Positions 22,440 through 32,719 of a DNA stretch of 64,000 nucleotides are shown one piece after another. The translations under genes and the position numbers were made by a program. Numbering within the stretch: the stretch's first letter is position 1; each line of letters opens with the position of its first letter. The DNA comes from Galaxea fascicularis (taxonomy: Eukaryota > Cnidaria > Anthozoa > Scleractinia > Euphylliidae). The notes below the pieces were generated by a model that saw nothing but the letters and a program-made list of their open reading frames with translations, was not told where the DNA came from and did no database searches. The DNA is taken from NCBI GenBank assembly GCA_948470475.1, contig OX419341.1, positions 15,077,305 through 15,141,304 on the forward strand, given 5' to 3'.

Positions 22440-23062
22440 AGCGGCTACATGGCCCATTATCTGAAATCACTATGTGTGGCATTCCATGTGTGGCATTCCA
22501 TGCGTTGCATGAAGCTCTTTGGATGCTGTGACCACGCTTTCTGCAGTTTGGGTTTTCATACGGGTGATTTTAATCCATCTTGAGCAGCAATCGACCGTGA
22601 TGAGGTAGGTTAGTCTCCCAAGGACGACTGGGAAACGAGGAAGGCGTCAATGATTCCTTAGGTTCTGGTAGTTCCTTTGTACATGTGAAGCACGATTTGG
22701 TCAAGTCTTCAATTGCTCCGGATAGCCCTGGCCGCCAAACTGACATACGAGCTCTGGCACGACGTTTGTTAATGCCAAGGTGGCCACAATGGATGTTATC
22801 TAGTGCGTGTAGTCTAAGAGCTCGTGGAATTACAATGCGTTCATCATAGAGGAGGAGGTAATCAATGTCTGCTAGGTGGGCTCTGAGTTCCCAGTATTGA
22901 TGGAGTAAACGCTGTCCCTCTTGACAAAATCGTCTGACTTGTGCACATTCGTCATCATCTTTCTGGGCATTTCTGATCTCCTGAAGACGTTGGGCGCTTG
23001 CAGGGAGGCTGCCCATTGTGCAGCTGCAAGGAGTTGCAAAAGTACTTGAGACACTACACGTC
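22440..23062 (-). pseudogene. Gypsy integrase fragment
   Basis: The minus frame holds a His2-Cys2 zinc-binding domain (ALRLHALDNIHCGHLGINKR, then SCFTCTKELPEPKE) of a Ty3/Gypsy integrase. In a neighbouring frame come parts of the DDE core (ITVDCCSRWIKITRMKTQTA and SDNGP). The last catalytic Glu region is missing and at least two frameshifts are present. It does not restore the integrase missing at 17.4-20.7 kb, because orientation and location differ. Confidence 0.85.
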
Positions 23063-23159
23063 ATTTGGAATGAAGTAATGAGTCCCTGATCTTTCGCGTT
23101 CCACCCCCTCCCCCTAGTTCCTTCAATAAGATTGGCACGACATTTGAACACTAGGTTTG

Positions 23160-23960
23160 TTGCAAAGAGTCTCATCAAACAAAAGAATATCACTATCGCA
23201 CCATCTAGAATTAAGGGACTTTAAGGCACCTAAGACGAAAACTGCATCAAAGTCAAGAGAAGATGAACAATCGAACGATTCATGTCACGAGGCAGGTGAA
23301 AATGTTTGTGATCAAGATAACGTGAACTGTTCCGATAATGCATCTAAAGGAAGAAAAGCGGAAGGAACCCATGTCTCCCTTCGAATTAACTGAAATTATC
23401 GGTAAAAAGGATGACGGACGGGTCGTTTGGCATCTGCTTGAACTGCAAGACGAAGATGGTTGTGGATGCTGAAACTTCCGAACTCGTTTGGCAATCATGT
23501 GGAAGGCTGGAGGAGCTATCCGGCATAGCATTTGACAAAGCCCAGTTCAACGCCTAAGAACGATGGTTACTGGCCACTATATTTATCACTCATTTCCGTA
23601 AGATTCTTAAGAAATACAGAATCTTGGACGCTGTCAACACCGTCATGTCAGACGGTCAAGAAGTGTGCGACCTGTCGCGGTGTCATTTCTTGGAGAACGT
23701 TATCCATTACTTCAGTCATGACGGCAAGTCGGTCAACTATATCTGTTTTCTGCTGTTTTCTTCAAGCTGTTCCTTCTGAAGCCTGACCGCAGAAAGAAGA
23801 AATTCTCGAACGTCTTCTGCCGGCTTTCAAAAACATTCATTCAGCAACCCGACACCGTGCATGAGTGGTTGGCAACAAAGAGACATGGAAGTTCGTTGAA
23901 ACGTCTGTTGTATTTCACTTCCACTTTTGCCGGTATTTCCATGCAATGAGCGGTGATGAA
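23160..23960. other. unassigned region between Gypsy fragment and hydrophobic gene
   Basis: Fragmented plus-strand frames occur, such as SPFELTEIIGKKDDGRVVWH near 23.4 kb and RILDAVNTVMSDGQEVCDLS near 23.6 kb. They look protein-like in composition but were not recognised. They may be decayed genes of the virus-like element. Confidence 0.35.
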
Positions 23961-23974
23961 GTCGTCAACCGTTT

Positions 23975-24412
23975 TCAGCCTGTCGAGCGGGAAGTCTTTT
24001 TCGTTGAAAGGTTCGACCCTGAGGTCAAACCGAATGGCATCAAGGATTTGTTTGTAGTCAACTCTGGCGAAGTTAACTTTTTCGGGTTTTTGTCATATCT
24101 TTTGAAGCTTGCCACACCCTTGACAATGAGCCCGAAACCAGTCAAACTGGCTAACACAACAGGGTTCAAAGTAATGCCTCCGGCAACCGCAGAGGTCACG
24201 ATTGCGTTGCCCGCCACAATATTGCAAAACAGGTTTTTTTTTCTTTGAAAGCTGCAGTACAGCTTTCTGTAGCCGTAATGTTTCTTGTGGTAGTAGGCAT
24301 AAAGATTTTTCAATATTTCAATCTCAAGCACTTTAAGGCCTAGGTTTAAGGGTATGCTCAGATATATGGATGATCGCCAATATCTTTCTCCTGATTTCAT
24401 AGATCCACACAA
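23975..24412 (-). CDS. small hydrophobic protein of fiber cassette, copy B
   Basis: Up to 145 codons on the minus strand. An aromatic/basic block (LYAYYHKKHYGYRKLYCSF) is followed by a hydrophobic Gly-rich region (about residues 67-105, AVAGGITLNPVVLASLTGFG) that could form one or two membrane segments, then a basic tail. It is homologous to the shorter copy at 15772-15972. It lies downstream of fiber copy B on the same strand. I do not know its function; a membrane or pore-like role in a virus-like element is a guess. Confidence 0.5.
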   Translation of the reverse strand: MCGSMKSGERYWRSSIYLSIPLNLGLKVLEIEILKNLYAYYHKKHYGYRKLYCSFQRKKNLFCNIVAGNAIVTSAVAGGITLNPVVLASLTGFGLIVKGVASFKRYDKNPKKLTSPELTTNKSLMPFGLTSGSNLSTKKTSRSTG

Positions 24413-24464
24413 GATTTTCTCTAAACACGAATCTCGTTTTTTCGTGTTTTAACGTATAATTTTG

Positions 24465-24490
24465 ATCACGTGACCAGTCACGTGACCAAA
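24465..24490. promoter_or_regulatory. clustered CACGTG E-boxes
   Basis: Two perfect CACGTG palindromes 13 bp apart (gatCACGTGaccagtCACGTGacc), with a third at about 24828. CACGTG binds Myc/USF/MITF-class bHLH-zip factors. No host gene start is evident nearby, so this may be accidental. Confidence 0.3.
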
Positions 24491-24569
24491 ATATGAGGCA
24501 TTCGTAACTCAGTGAATTGGAGGCGGATTTCATCATTACAAGTAAATAAATCAGCGCTTTTAATAGCAA

Positions 24570-25740
24570 TTTAATGTATGCAACTTTGTACGCTTGGAAA
24601 TGATTGTTCGCAAGTTTTAGGATTTAAATTATCAACAGCCAAAGGTTAAATTCTGGTCTGAAAAATGACCTTTGCCCTCATAAAATTTTTGTACATAACG
24701 AGGGACGGTCATTCCAAATGTGAGGTGCTAGAAATGATTAATCTACATAAGAAAAGCCTTCTTATTCGATATTATATTGTAAAACTGTCACCTTTTCCCC
24801 AAATATGTGATTTTTTCAAAGAAATAGTCACGTGACACGTCACCTGATCAACAAAAAGGAATTTTAAACTTGAAAATGTTAAGGACGATGGGAACTTCCT
24901 ATGTGCCAAATTTTGGTTCAGTGCCATTCTTCTGGTCCGTGATATTATGAAAAGAAAAACATTTTTTGGCAATAAGAGACCTTGACCCAGGCCTTAAAGT
25001 GTATATGACACGAAATATTTTATTAACTTATTAGGAAGAGCTTTCAAAATAATGAAAGTTTTTTTTATTGTTCCCAAAATGAAAAATGCCTTCTTTGTTG
25101 CCCCATAGTCTAACAGACTTTCTTATACTAGTGCTGTGTAATGTCCATATTAGCTAAAACCCACTGAATGAACATCAAGAGCAAATAGCACTTCTTAGGG
25201 AAGGAAACTCTGATTTTATCCTTTGAATGGAGAGGGCCTGGAGCCCATTGTGTTGGCATGGAAATGTCACAGTGGAGCATATCATGGAACTTCGTAATGA
25301 GTAAAACAACTGTAAAATGTTTCAGTTCTATACAGTAAAAGTCTTCAGAGGTATTCCATTTTTTGTGATTTTACTTCAGCCTTGTCACGTCACAAGTCCT
25401 CTAATTTACATAAACCAAAAACTTGAATAACTCGGCAACCAAGAATGCTATTATAATAAAATAAACGCCATTATTCCTAATAAAACATTTGGTTATACAA
25501 ACGAGCGATAAAAATGGCAACGACGTTTCGACCGCTCCACGGTCATTTTCATCTTGAAGTTCATGAATAAAAATTTTGCATTTATACAACTTCTGAAACA
25601 ATGGGATGAAGGTAAAAAGCTAAGTGTTTACATACGAACAATAAAAATAACAGAATGCGAAAATGAAGTGTGAATGAGAGGTGAAGAGAATGAAAACTAT
25701 TGGAAGTGTTAAGCAAACAGCTTTGCGTGGATAGAATCAC
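24570..25740. other. AT-rich gap between copy-B genes, no gene seen
   Basis: It separates the copy-B hydrophobic gene from the copy-B fiber gene. Only short frames are present; no repeat partner or domain was recognised. Confidence 0.5.
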
Positions 25741-25749
25741 TCTGTTTGT

Positions 25750-26972
25750 TTAATTTTGACTTAAGGTCCCGAATAAAAATATTTCAAAAATCAAACAGTC
25801 GACCCTGTTCGAGCACATCCTCAGGACCCTTAATTTCTTTGCGATTTCACGAGGCTCATTTCCATGTTGTTCTCTCACATGGTTAGCTGTCCCATGCAAA
25901 TCGAGATAAATGTATTGTGCAGGTGCGCTGTTCCATCTGTCAAAATGGATGAGGGTTTTTGAATAGCCCACGACATCACTTGTTGGACCAAACTTTGCCG
26001 TTGTTTGACTGTGGATTGATATACTGGTTGCGAGCGCAGTCATGTTGAAATCTGCCAGCTCAGATGGAAAGAATTCAACAATAAGAGTGTGGTAACCAAT
26101 TGGGAGTGGATGAAGATTGAACCCAATTCGTGAGCGGTAATGATTGCTGCCCACGTCCTTGGTGAGTGTGAACTCATAAGCTTTCTTGTTGGTCTTTTGT
26201 GGGGAGGCGTTGTGGTCGACTATACCGCTGACCGCTATGTTGTTTTCATTTGACGATTCGTCCGCATCTTCCATCATGTAACGGAACGGGTCTTTTTGTT
26301 GACCGGAAGGTGCTAAATGAGACTTGATCACGTATTTTTTTCAAATCTGTCGTCACCTTGGTATAAAGATTTGTGTTCGATTAACTTAACTCACGGTTGA
26401 AAAACTGCACATTCACAGCAGCGTCATTTTCGCCTGAGAGTGGAGTACCCAGGTCTTTAATTTTATGGTTTCTCATATCCAAATCTGAGGTGATTGTTTT
26501 GTCTGATTTTTGATCGAAGTAAGATTTGTTATCTGCCAATTTCATGTCTTGCGGATTGGACACATTCAAAATCCGATAATTATCCATATTCAAATTGTCA
26601 AGTCATGGGTGCTGTACCATTTCTTTTCAAATAATTTGACAATTGCGATTGAAGATACCTCTTGTTCACACCATCCTGCTCATTTTGAGGATCAAGCATT
26701 TTTTAATCACTTTTTTGTTCATTCATGTCTAAATCAACAGCGATGAAGTTGGCGATATCAAGCTTTGAATAAGTGTCGTCAGGCGCCGGCCCTTTTTTGG
26801 CCCTGAATCGCTGGCGGACTTTTAGCACCCAAGGACCTGTGAGTCCTTGAAAACCGCACGGGCCTTGCTCCCTGGAAGGACCTTGTTCACCTGTCTCTCC
26901 TTTTTCCCCTTTATCCCCTTTGTCTCCTTTCACACCTGTCTGCCCACGGTCGCCTTTTGCCTGAGTGGACAT
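25750..26972 (-). pseudogene. virus-like collagen/fiber protein gene, copy B
   Basis: A start is proposed at 26972 (Met-Ser-Thr-Gln), followed by Gly-X-Y repeats (GDRGQTGVKGDKGDKGEKGE). Next come LDMN-type fiber modules (DLDMRNHKIKDLGTPLSG, then NDAAVNVQFFN) near 26.4-26.6 kb. The C-terminal domain at 25750-26331 contains APSGQQKDPFRYMMEDADES and SRIGFNLHPLPIGY. The pieces lie in different frames with stops between, so the gene is broken. A collagen stalk followed by repeat modules and a terminal domain resembles trimeric fibers of phages and large DNA viruses. The C-terminal domain matches copy A (16.6-17.0 kb). Confidence 0.65.
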
Positions 26973-26993
26973 TGCAGACCTGTTCGATATCGC

Positions 26994-27164
26994 TACAAAC
27001 ACAAAGATTTGGGCGTAGATACTCTCATGGACATTGGAAAAGTGTTCAGAAAGGGTGCGACACAGGTGGCGAAAAAAACTGCAAAAGTGGCGACAGAAAA
27101 AGCAGGCCAAAAACTCGGTGAGGTGGCCGCAGAAAAGGGGTGCGAGAAAATTCAACAAATATAA
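26994..27164 (+). pseudogene. small basic Ala/Lys-rich protein, virus-like
   Basis: The frame reads through LGVDTLMDIGKVFRKGATQV and GQKLGEVAAEKG to a stop at 27164. This composition resembles small basic structural proteins next to capsid genes in Polinton-like elements. It is head-to-head with fiber copy B, with almost no space for a promoter, so a deletion at the junction is likely. Confidence 0.4.
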
Positions 27165-27252
27165 CGCTGCAAAAAAAAAAAAAAACCCACACACGCAAAC
27201 ACAGAAAAATGCCTGTACAAACCAAAAGCAAAGCATCATCTGATGCAATAAT

Positions 27253-28391
27253 AAAACTTAGTCGTACTTTGGCAAACCAAGTTTGAAATTTGTCGAAAAA
27301 AATGTTTTCGTAAATATACCACCAAGAAGATCTTCAGAGGACCGCGCTATCTCGAAAAGGTGAATTATGTCCAGTTCAATCTGGAGACACCGGCCGCTCA
27401 CATTTCCGGGAAACAATCATCACCAAGTGTGGCAAAAGGCCAGTTTTGGTATCTTGAAAGCGATGATACAAGTGTAACGAGCGACGCCGCGACGAATACC
27501 ACCGGAGCCCGACCGCGCGGGCTTCTTTCACATGGTAGCACTACGGTGGAAATCAAAATTTCCCTCCGAGCGCTATTCATTCTTCGAGGAACTGTCTCAC
27601 AAACTTTGCTTCCAATGCAACTCGACTTCGAGATTGTGATTCAGGATGCCAAGGAAGTAATCTTTGAAAACGACGGCACCTGGTGTAGAATTGTTGTCCT
27701 AAAAGTTCAGTGTCTGTTGACTATTGCTGTCATCTGAAGGACAAAAGTTGGTCAATGAACATTTTTTGAAACCGACTCAACTGAATTACTTACAAGAAAC
27801 AGTTTACTTCAGCTCCAGCCAAAGAGATATCAGCGGTTCTGGGCAAATAACAGCCGGCGTAAAGAACCCCAAACATGTCTTTGTGTTCTTTCAACAAACT
27901 CGAAAGAAAGATTCCCTGACACAGAATCCTTATATCTTCGACACCTTCATCCTCGACGGGGACGACACAGCAAAACTGTCCAGTTGCTGCCTTCAGTAAA
28001 GAACAAGTTTTTACCCCGTCCCGAACTGGAGTATGCGAGCGACGACAAATTACGAATCTACGACAATCTGTTAAACTACAGTTACAGAGAAACCGACTAC
28101 AACTCGGGCGTTCAGCTGCAAGTCAGCAACCTCTCGACACTTTACCCTGTCCTTTACTTTAACCTCAGAACAACCAAAGAAACTGTGACGGGTGATCCGA
28201 AGAACTTGATTTTCCATTACCGCCTGAACACAATCTATGCCCTCGTCCTGAACGAAAAAGAGTTCGTGATAAAACAGAACGGAAATGAACTTGTTGTGGT
28301 TATGCTTTGGAGTGACTTAATTTGCTGGTGTAGAGGTTTAAATATCCAAATTGATTCACTTTGGGCTATGGAAAAGGAAGGACGATTTTAA
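27253..28391 (+). pseudogene. capsid-like protein remnant of virus-like element
   Basis: Three consecutive plus-strand frames (27253-27737, 27724-27999 and 27984-28391) overlap slightly and together read like one protein broken by frameshifts. Recognisable pieces are KYTTKKIFRGPRYLEKVNY, SLRALFILRGTVSQTLLPMQ, NPKHVFVFFQQTRKKD, NPYIFDTFILDGD and LYPVLYFNLRTTK. The beta-rich character and the NPxHVFVFxQ / NPYIFDTF pattern suggest a jelly-roll capsid protein of a Polinton/adintovirus-like element. This is inference, not a proven match. Confidence 0.45.
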
Positions 28392-28432
28392 TTTTTGTCA
28401 CTGAATCATGTCATTATTACTGCAAAACAATA

Positions 28433-28787
28433 GGGACCTTAAGCAATGACGACGACGACGACGACGAGAACGTCATTTCAAAATATAACTTCTCCTTTTT
28501 GTAACTTTTTCGCGATTATTCCAGTTTGTTTAACGTGAAAAATGCTGGCGAGCTCTTCAGGGCCTAAATTACAGTGAACGGTGTTAAAGCAAAGAAGACG
28601 AAAGGAAAACTTGCCGTCATGCGCTCACGTTCTCGAGAAAACCTAAAATTTGGTCATTTCACGTTGTTGTTTTGCAGAGGACGGCAAAGAAATGTAAAAC
28701 GCACGTGCAGAGTATTGTTTTGGCTCATTAATCCTATTGTTTCGTAGCGTTCTCGTTGCCGTCGTCGTCGTCGTTGCTTAACCTCCC
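28433..28787. mobile_element. 'gggagcttaagcaacgacg' MITE, copy 2
   Basis: 355 bp, inverted relative to copy 1, with ends gggaccttaagcaatgacg and cgtcgttgcttaacctccc, TA on both sides and GAC/GTC-rich subterminal tracts. Internal sequence such as acggtgttaaagcaaag and cgcacgtgcagagtattg matches copy 1 closely. Confidence 0.88.
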
Positions 28788-29745
28788 TAATACATTTATT
28801 ACTGCAGAAATAATGTTTAAATCCGTCCTTCACTGTCCTTATATCAAAAATTGATTCAATTTATGATATTGAAAGTAGAATTTTGCAAGTTTAAATAATA
28901 AATTAAGTTTACACTGTTTTAAATGGGGCAAGTATATTAAGAGACAATAACAGGTTGAAGTGCAAGTATCGTTTTGCGCAAGTAATTTATAATTTATTGC
29001 TATTAATTGGTTACAACATCCTGTTTATGTTAGTCGTCAATTTTTTTCTGTTGTTTTTGTTGCTTTTGTTCTCGTTGTTATATTTTTTTTTGTGTGTTAA
29101 GTATTAAATTGTTATAGAAAAAATCAATAAAATGCAAAAAAAAAAAACTTGTTGTGGTTTGAAACGAAAATGAATTCGGTGATTTTTTTTTCTTTGTTCT
29201 GATATAAGATGGCTACAACATGTCATCCGTACAAGATTGCGCTGGAGGATGGGAAAAGAAAGAGCTTCAAAAAGCTTTGCTGAAAGATCAGCTGTAACGC
29301 TACGCGTCAAACCTGAAAAAATCGGCCACGGAGACGACCTCCTTTTGACCAGCACTCAAATTAACCGAATGAAAAAAGCGGCCAGCGAGCGAAAGGGAGC
29401 TGATCTTAGGATGAGCAACACGCAGATTGAGATTTTTCGTCTCTGTTCAGTTTGGCATGGCCTTTGCAATTGATCAAACCGGCAGTCAAGGAAAAAAAAG
29501 CGCTAAAGAAAATCTTCGGCAAAGGTCACGGTCAAAATGAAATAAAGCTTTACAATTGAAGCGATGACGCCAGAACAGAAAAAAGCTCTGGTGAAGTATC
29601 TTGTCGGTAATGGTATGGTCCGTGGCGGTGGAACTGCGCAATACGATGGGCTTCTCGGAATGCTGGCTTCTATAGGCGTTCCCAACCTCGTTCCCAGGGT
29701 CTCTCCTCTTCCCTTCCCCTGGAGCGAGAGAGGAGAGACCCTGGT

Positions 29746-30321
29746 TTGGGCTGGTCACGTGTTCACAGAGCAAAAATATTCCTCAGGGAAGGGTGGTTTG
29801 TTTGCTCGATTTTTTGCCTCATTTTCTTTGTCATCTTCAAATCGAGGCTGCTGGTATCGTTGTTCAGGTCGCCATGTTTTTTTAACAGCCTTCAAGTCGC
29901 AATATCTCGGAGTAAGTATTGTAACTTCAATTTAAAACCCAATCAAGTCCAGTGTTTGGAAGCCATATATTCTGGCAGAGATGTTGTGGCAGTTTTACCG
30001 ACGGGATACGGTAAATCTTTGATTTTTCATCTTCTTCCTTCGCTCTTCCTCGAGAAAATGAACAGTCAATCCGTGTCATTTCGTCCTGTTGTTATCGTTG
30101 TTTCGCCTTTGAACGCCCTTATTAAAGATCGGATAAGAAGGAGCAGCGAAGGAAGTGTCAACGCTACGTTTTTGAATGCAAAGAGGAAACGCGATTCGAG
30201 TGATTTGGAGTTGGATGCTAGTGACGCGAACTTCCCACTTTTAAAAGATGCGAAGTACGAGATGATTTTCACGCATCCGGAAGCATTTCTGTCGTGCAAG
30301 GACGGAATGGAGCTGTTTTGA
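29746..30321 (+). pseudogene. RecQ-like DEAD/DEAH helicase, N-terminal fragment
   Basis: The frame contains NLKPNQVQCLEAIYSGRDVV (Q-motif region), the Walker A VLPTGYGKS, the motif-Ia region VIVVSPLNALIKDR and YEMIFTHPEAFL. It stops at 30321 before the Walker B DExH box and the whole second RecA-like lobe. RecQ helicases unwind DNA 3' to 5'; this fragment cannot. It is held within the 29683-30797 TIRs, so it looks like captured or leftover transposon cargo. The N-terminal residues overlap the TIR and are probably not coding. Confidence 0.75.
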
Positions 30322-30360
30322 AGGAAATAAAATTTTTCACGCGTCTTTCACAAGGCCTAC

Positions 30361-30401
<41 letters not shown>
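30361..30401 (+). repeat. (ACCGCTG)n heptamer array
   Basis: About six ACCGCTG units in a row inside the RecQ-bearing TIR element, just after the helicase stop. Confidence 0.9.
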
Positions 30402-30402
<1 letters not shown>

Positions 30403-30813
30403 CCGGTCATAGATGTCCTCGGCAGCGGCGAGCAATGCGCGATTTTCTTTTGCATAAATGTTCTTCGAGCGAGATACGTCTCCAACTGATTTACAAAGCC
30501 TGCAACTACTGATATTTGCAGTAGTGGACGATTTACTGATCTTTTTGGGCGTCTGCTGAATACTCCCAGTTGACATAATTCGGTCCGAAGCGCTTCACGT
30601 GTAGTTTGTTTTGATTGCCGACAAGCTACGCTCGCCAGTGGACTAAGTGGGGACAAATTTCACACTTATCTGCCCCTCCCTCGAATCGTTTATTTGTAAT
30701 CTCCCAGATTCTGGGAGACACGTGACCAGCCCAAACCAGGGTCTCTCCTCTCTCGCTCCAAGGGAAGGGAAGAGGAGAGACCCTGGGAACGAGGTTGAGG
30801 CGTTCCTGTCGCT

Positions 30814-30990
30814 ATAGGCCATTTCGGAGTTCATGTCTGCCTCCTCTTTAAAGCGAGTCTAAGTGCGAGGTTTTTGTTATGAAAATTAGTTTTCATTCAT
30901 ATGTAAAGTAGAACTAATTACCATCACAAAAACTTCGCACTTAGACTCGCTTTGAAGAGGAGGCAGACATGAACTCGGAAATGGCCTATT
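30814..30990. mobile_element. palindromic 'ataggccatttccga' MITE, complete copy 1
   Basis: About 177 bp. Arms run from ataggccatttcggagttca and tctgcctcctc through cgagtctaagtgcga and repeat in reverse at the right end. The loop contains atgaaaattagttttcattc. It is inserted about 15 bp beyond the 9-bp duplication of the preceding TIR element. Other copies: 8988, 42225 and 62900. Confidence 0.88.
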
Positions 30991-31079
30991 GACTTGATCA
31001 AAAATGTTCGGGAAAGGGATTCATGTGAAGCCCCTCCCATATGTGGTAAAGAAATGCACGTTCGCCCTCCAACCCGTTC

Positions 31080-32270
31080 TTGCGACGCTGGTTTTGCAGC
31101 ATCGGGAGAAATGGCTATTGTTCTCGCGACACTTACTCACAGCTTAAGAAAGCTCTAGATCTGTCATACTACGCGTTGTTATTCAAAGACGATCAGGAAG
31201 AACCTAATTGATTGGTTACCAAGAACGCGCGCTAACCTCCATAGGGAATATTGCAGAGCTCATTATCTTAAAGTAGGCGGAGCATTTAAACTAAAGGAGG
31301 CAGACGCCATTGTTATCGTTTTATTTCTTAAAACCAGAATACTCGAGTTCACAAAGTTTTGCATAAAAAAGTGTTCGTTGGTTTCGTCAAACCTGACAGA
31401 ATGCTATTCTTATTGCTGCGTCAAGGAAAAGGAAAGGTTATGATTCATGAAATTCTCCGATCGCGCTTACTTCAGTTTCTTTCAGATTAAAAAAGATATA
31501 ACAAAATATCGCCGTTTTCTGTTCGCGATCACTTGGTTTCTTTCAAACTACCTTTCAATCATATTTGCCACCACGCTGGCTGTCCATGATAAGTTGTGTC
31601 ATTAAAAGGGAGGTCCATGGCCCCCCAAAAACTATTGAATGCCGATCAGGTTACAGTGCCCTTTGTGTTTAAAGCCTCCAGAAGCTTTGAACCCCACAGG
31701 GCATTCTGCCACTTTAGAGGTGGCCGCGGCGGTGGTGGTTGTTGCTCTGCATCATCCATTATTAATAACTATGGTTGAGAAGTGTAGCTTTAAATCCAGT
31801 ACATTTGCCCTGTTGCATGTGGGAGCTTATTTATCTTGAGAGCATGCACAGATTTAGTCATCCTGTTTTTTTCCGCAAAAATTTGGTTTTATTAACGGAG
31901 TTGATTATGTCAATTGTCCACCGTAAAGGGATTCTAAAAGCTAATCGGTCTAATTCAACAATCCAATTTACTCCACAACTCGAACGCATCCTTTGTTACG
32001 CACGTTAAGTTGTCTGCGTGTGGATCAAAGCTACGGAATCGAATGTCTAGACTTGAATGAACGACTACCTTTTTTTCCTTCTGCCTCGCGGTGATTTAAC
32101 TGAGCAGTGTTGTGAAAGCCAGGTGAGTTTCACTTTGATTTATATTGCATAAATTAAACTATTTTGTCGGAATAATTGACAGCGATTGGTGCATTTCGAT
32201 CCTGCTACATTCCTTTGTCGTATCATTTATATTATAAATATTTAAGTGTCCTTTTTTCGATCGAGCTGTT
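31080..32270. other. gap before chromodomain gene, no gene recognised
   Basis: Only short frames occur. A GGN-rich patch at 31720-31745 is simple sequence. It may hold promoter or 5' UTR sequence for the 32.3-kb chromodomain frame. Confidence 0.4.
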
Positions 32271-32278
32271 GTTGAAAG

Positions 32279-32713
32279 ATGGAGAAACGGTGTCGTCCAC
32301 CTCAGGGCTATTATAAGAGTCTTGAATCTGCTGTGCTTTCCCTATCCAGAATGTGTGACCGAAAGTCTGAAGTTCTTAAAGTCTTTGAGGCTGAGCGAAT
32401 CGTTGCAAAAAAAATCTGCAACGGAAAGCCTCTCTTCATGATCAAGTGCCAATGATACTGTTCCAGCCAGGACACGTGGGAACCAAAGACCCACCTGCCA
32501 CCTGAGCTGATCAAAGCATTCGAGTATCCGGACCCTGACCCAGTACGCGTGGAAGAAGCACGAGAGCGAATTGGTCTGGTATTTGAAAGGGGGATGAAAG
32601 TCCCTCTTCAATACGAAGAATCCATCGAGATTCGACATGACGTGGTCCGCTTCCTGGAATCCAGGCAACACCAAGAGATATCACTGACCAGGAGCTTCGA
32701 GAAGCTGGCCTAG
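32279..32713 (+). pseudogene. chromodomain protein with one in-frame stop
   Basis: From ATG at 32279 to TAG at 32713 the frame is open for 144 codons except for a TGA at 32453. It contains VFEAERIVAKKICNGKPLFM before the stop and YCSSQDTWEPKTHLPPELIK after it. This is the three-strand plus helix pattern of a chromodomain (consensus like ERIL..R..NG...YLVKW.GY....TWEP...L). The TGA falls where a Gly (GGA) normally stands in the KGY turn. Chromodomains bind methylated histone tails. The first aromatic-cage region (VFEAERI) and the Trp of TWEP are present, but the KW Trp is Cys. One substitution separates this from an open gene, so it is either a young pseudogene or a sequence or assembly error. 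Confidence 0.7.
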
Positions 32714-32719
32714 CACCGT

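Larger units (their letters stand above)
29683..30797 (+). mobile_element. 1.1-kb TIR element carrying a RecQ-like helicase fragment
   Basis: Terminal inverted repeats of about 80 bp start caacctcgttcccagggtct and contain their own inner palindrome (agggtctctcctc and gaggagagaccct). The 9-bp target duplication AGGCGTTCC is perfect (29674-29682 and 30798-30806). Inside is the N-terminal part of a RecQ-type helicase and a heptamer repeat at 30361-30401. The 9-bp duplication is the size typical of Mutator-like elements, but no transposase is visible. Confidence 0.85.
29208..31075 (+). pseudogene. virus-like 'LTSTQI' protein gene interrupted by two transposons
   Basis: A frame starts at 29208 (ATGGCT). 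After a shift near 29280 it reads RSAVTLRVKPEKIGHGDDLL and LLTSTQINRMKKAA, then LRMSNTQI. A further segment at 29564-29682 (TPEQKKALVKYLVGNGMVRG, then GLLGMLASIG) is cut by the TIR element at 29683-30797. A short stretch follows, then the MITE at 30814-30990, after which coding-like sequence (FGKGIHVKPLPYVVKKC) continues to about 31075. The LTxTQI motif recurs in cnidarian virus-like elements as I recall it; a minor capsid or membrane role is a guess. Confidence 0.5.

Noticed and set aside
21979..22464. 161-codon frame with repeated FIGGTIEGQENENQ
   Set aside because: Created by a 144-bp tandem duplication; no family recognised, and it overlaps the antisense of the Gypsy integrase fragment.
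26847..27000. Plus-strand frame over the collagen-like repeats
   Set aside because: It is the antisense of the Gly-X-Y region; only the part from about 26994 looks like a plus-strand protein.
30337..30656. Minus frames with SAVSGQRSAVSG repeats
   Set aside because: Translation of the ACCGCTG heptamer array inside the TIR element.
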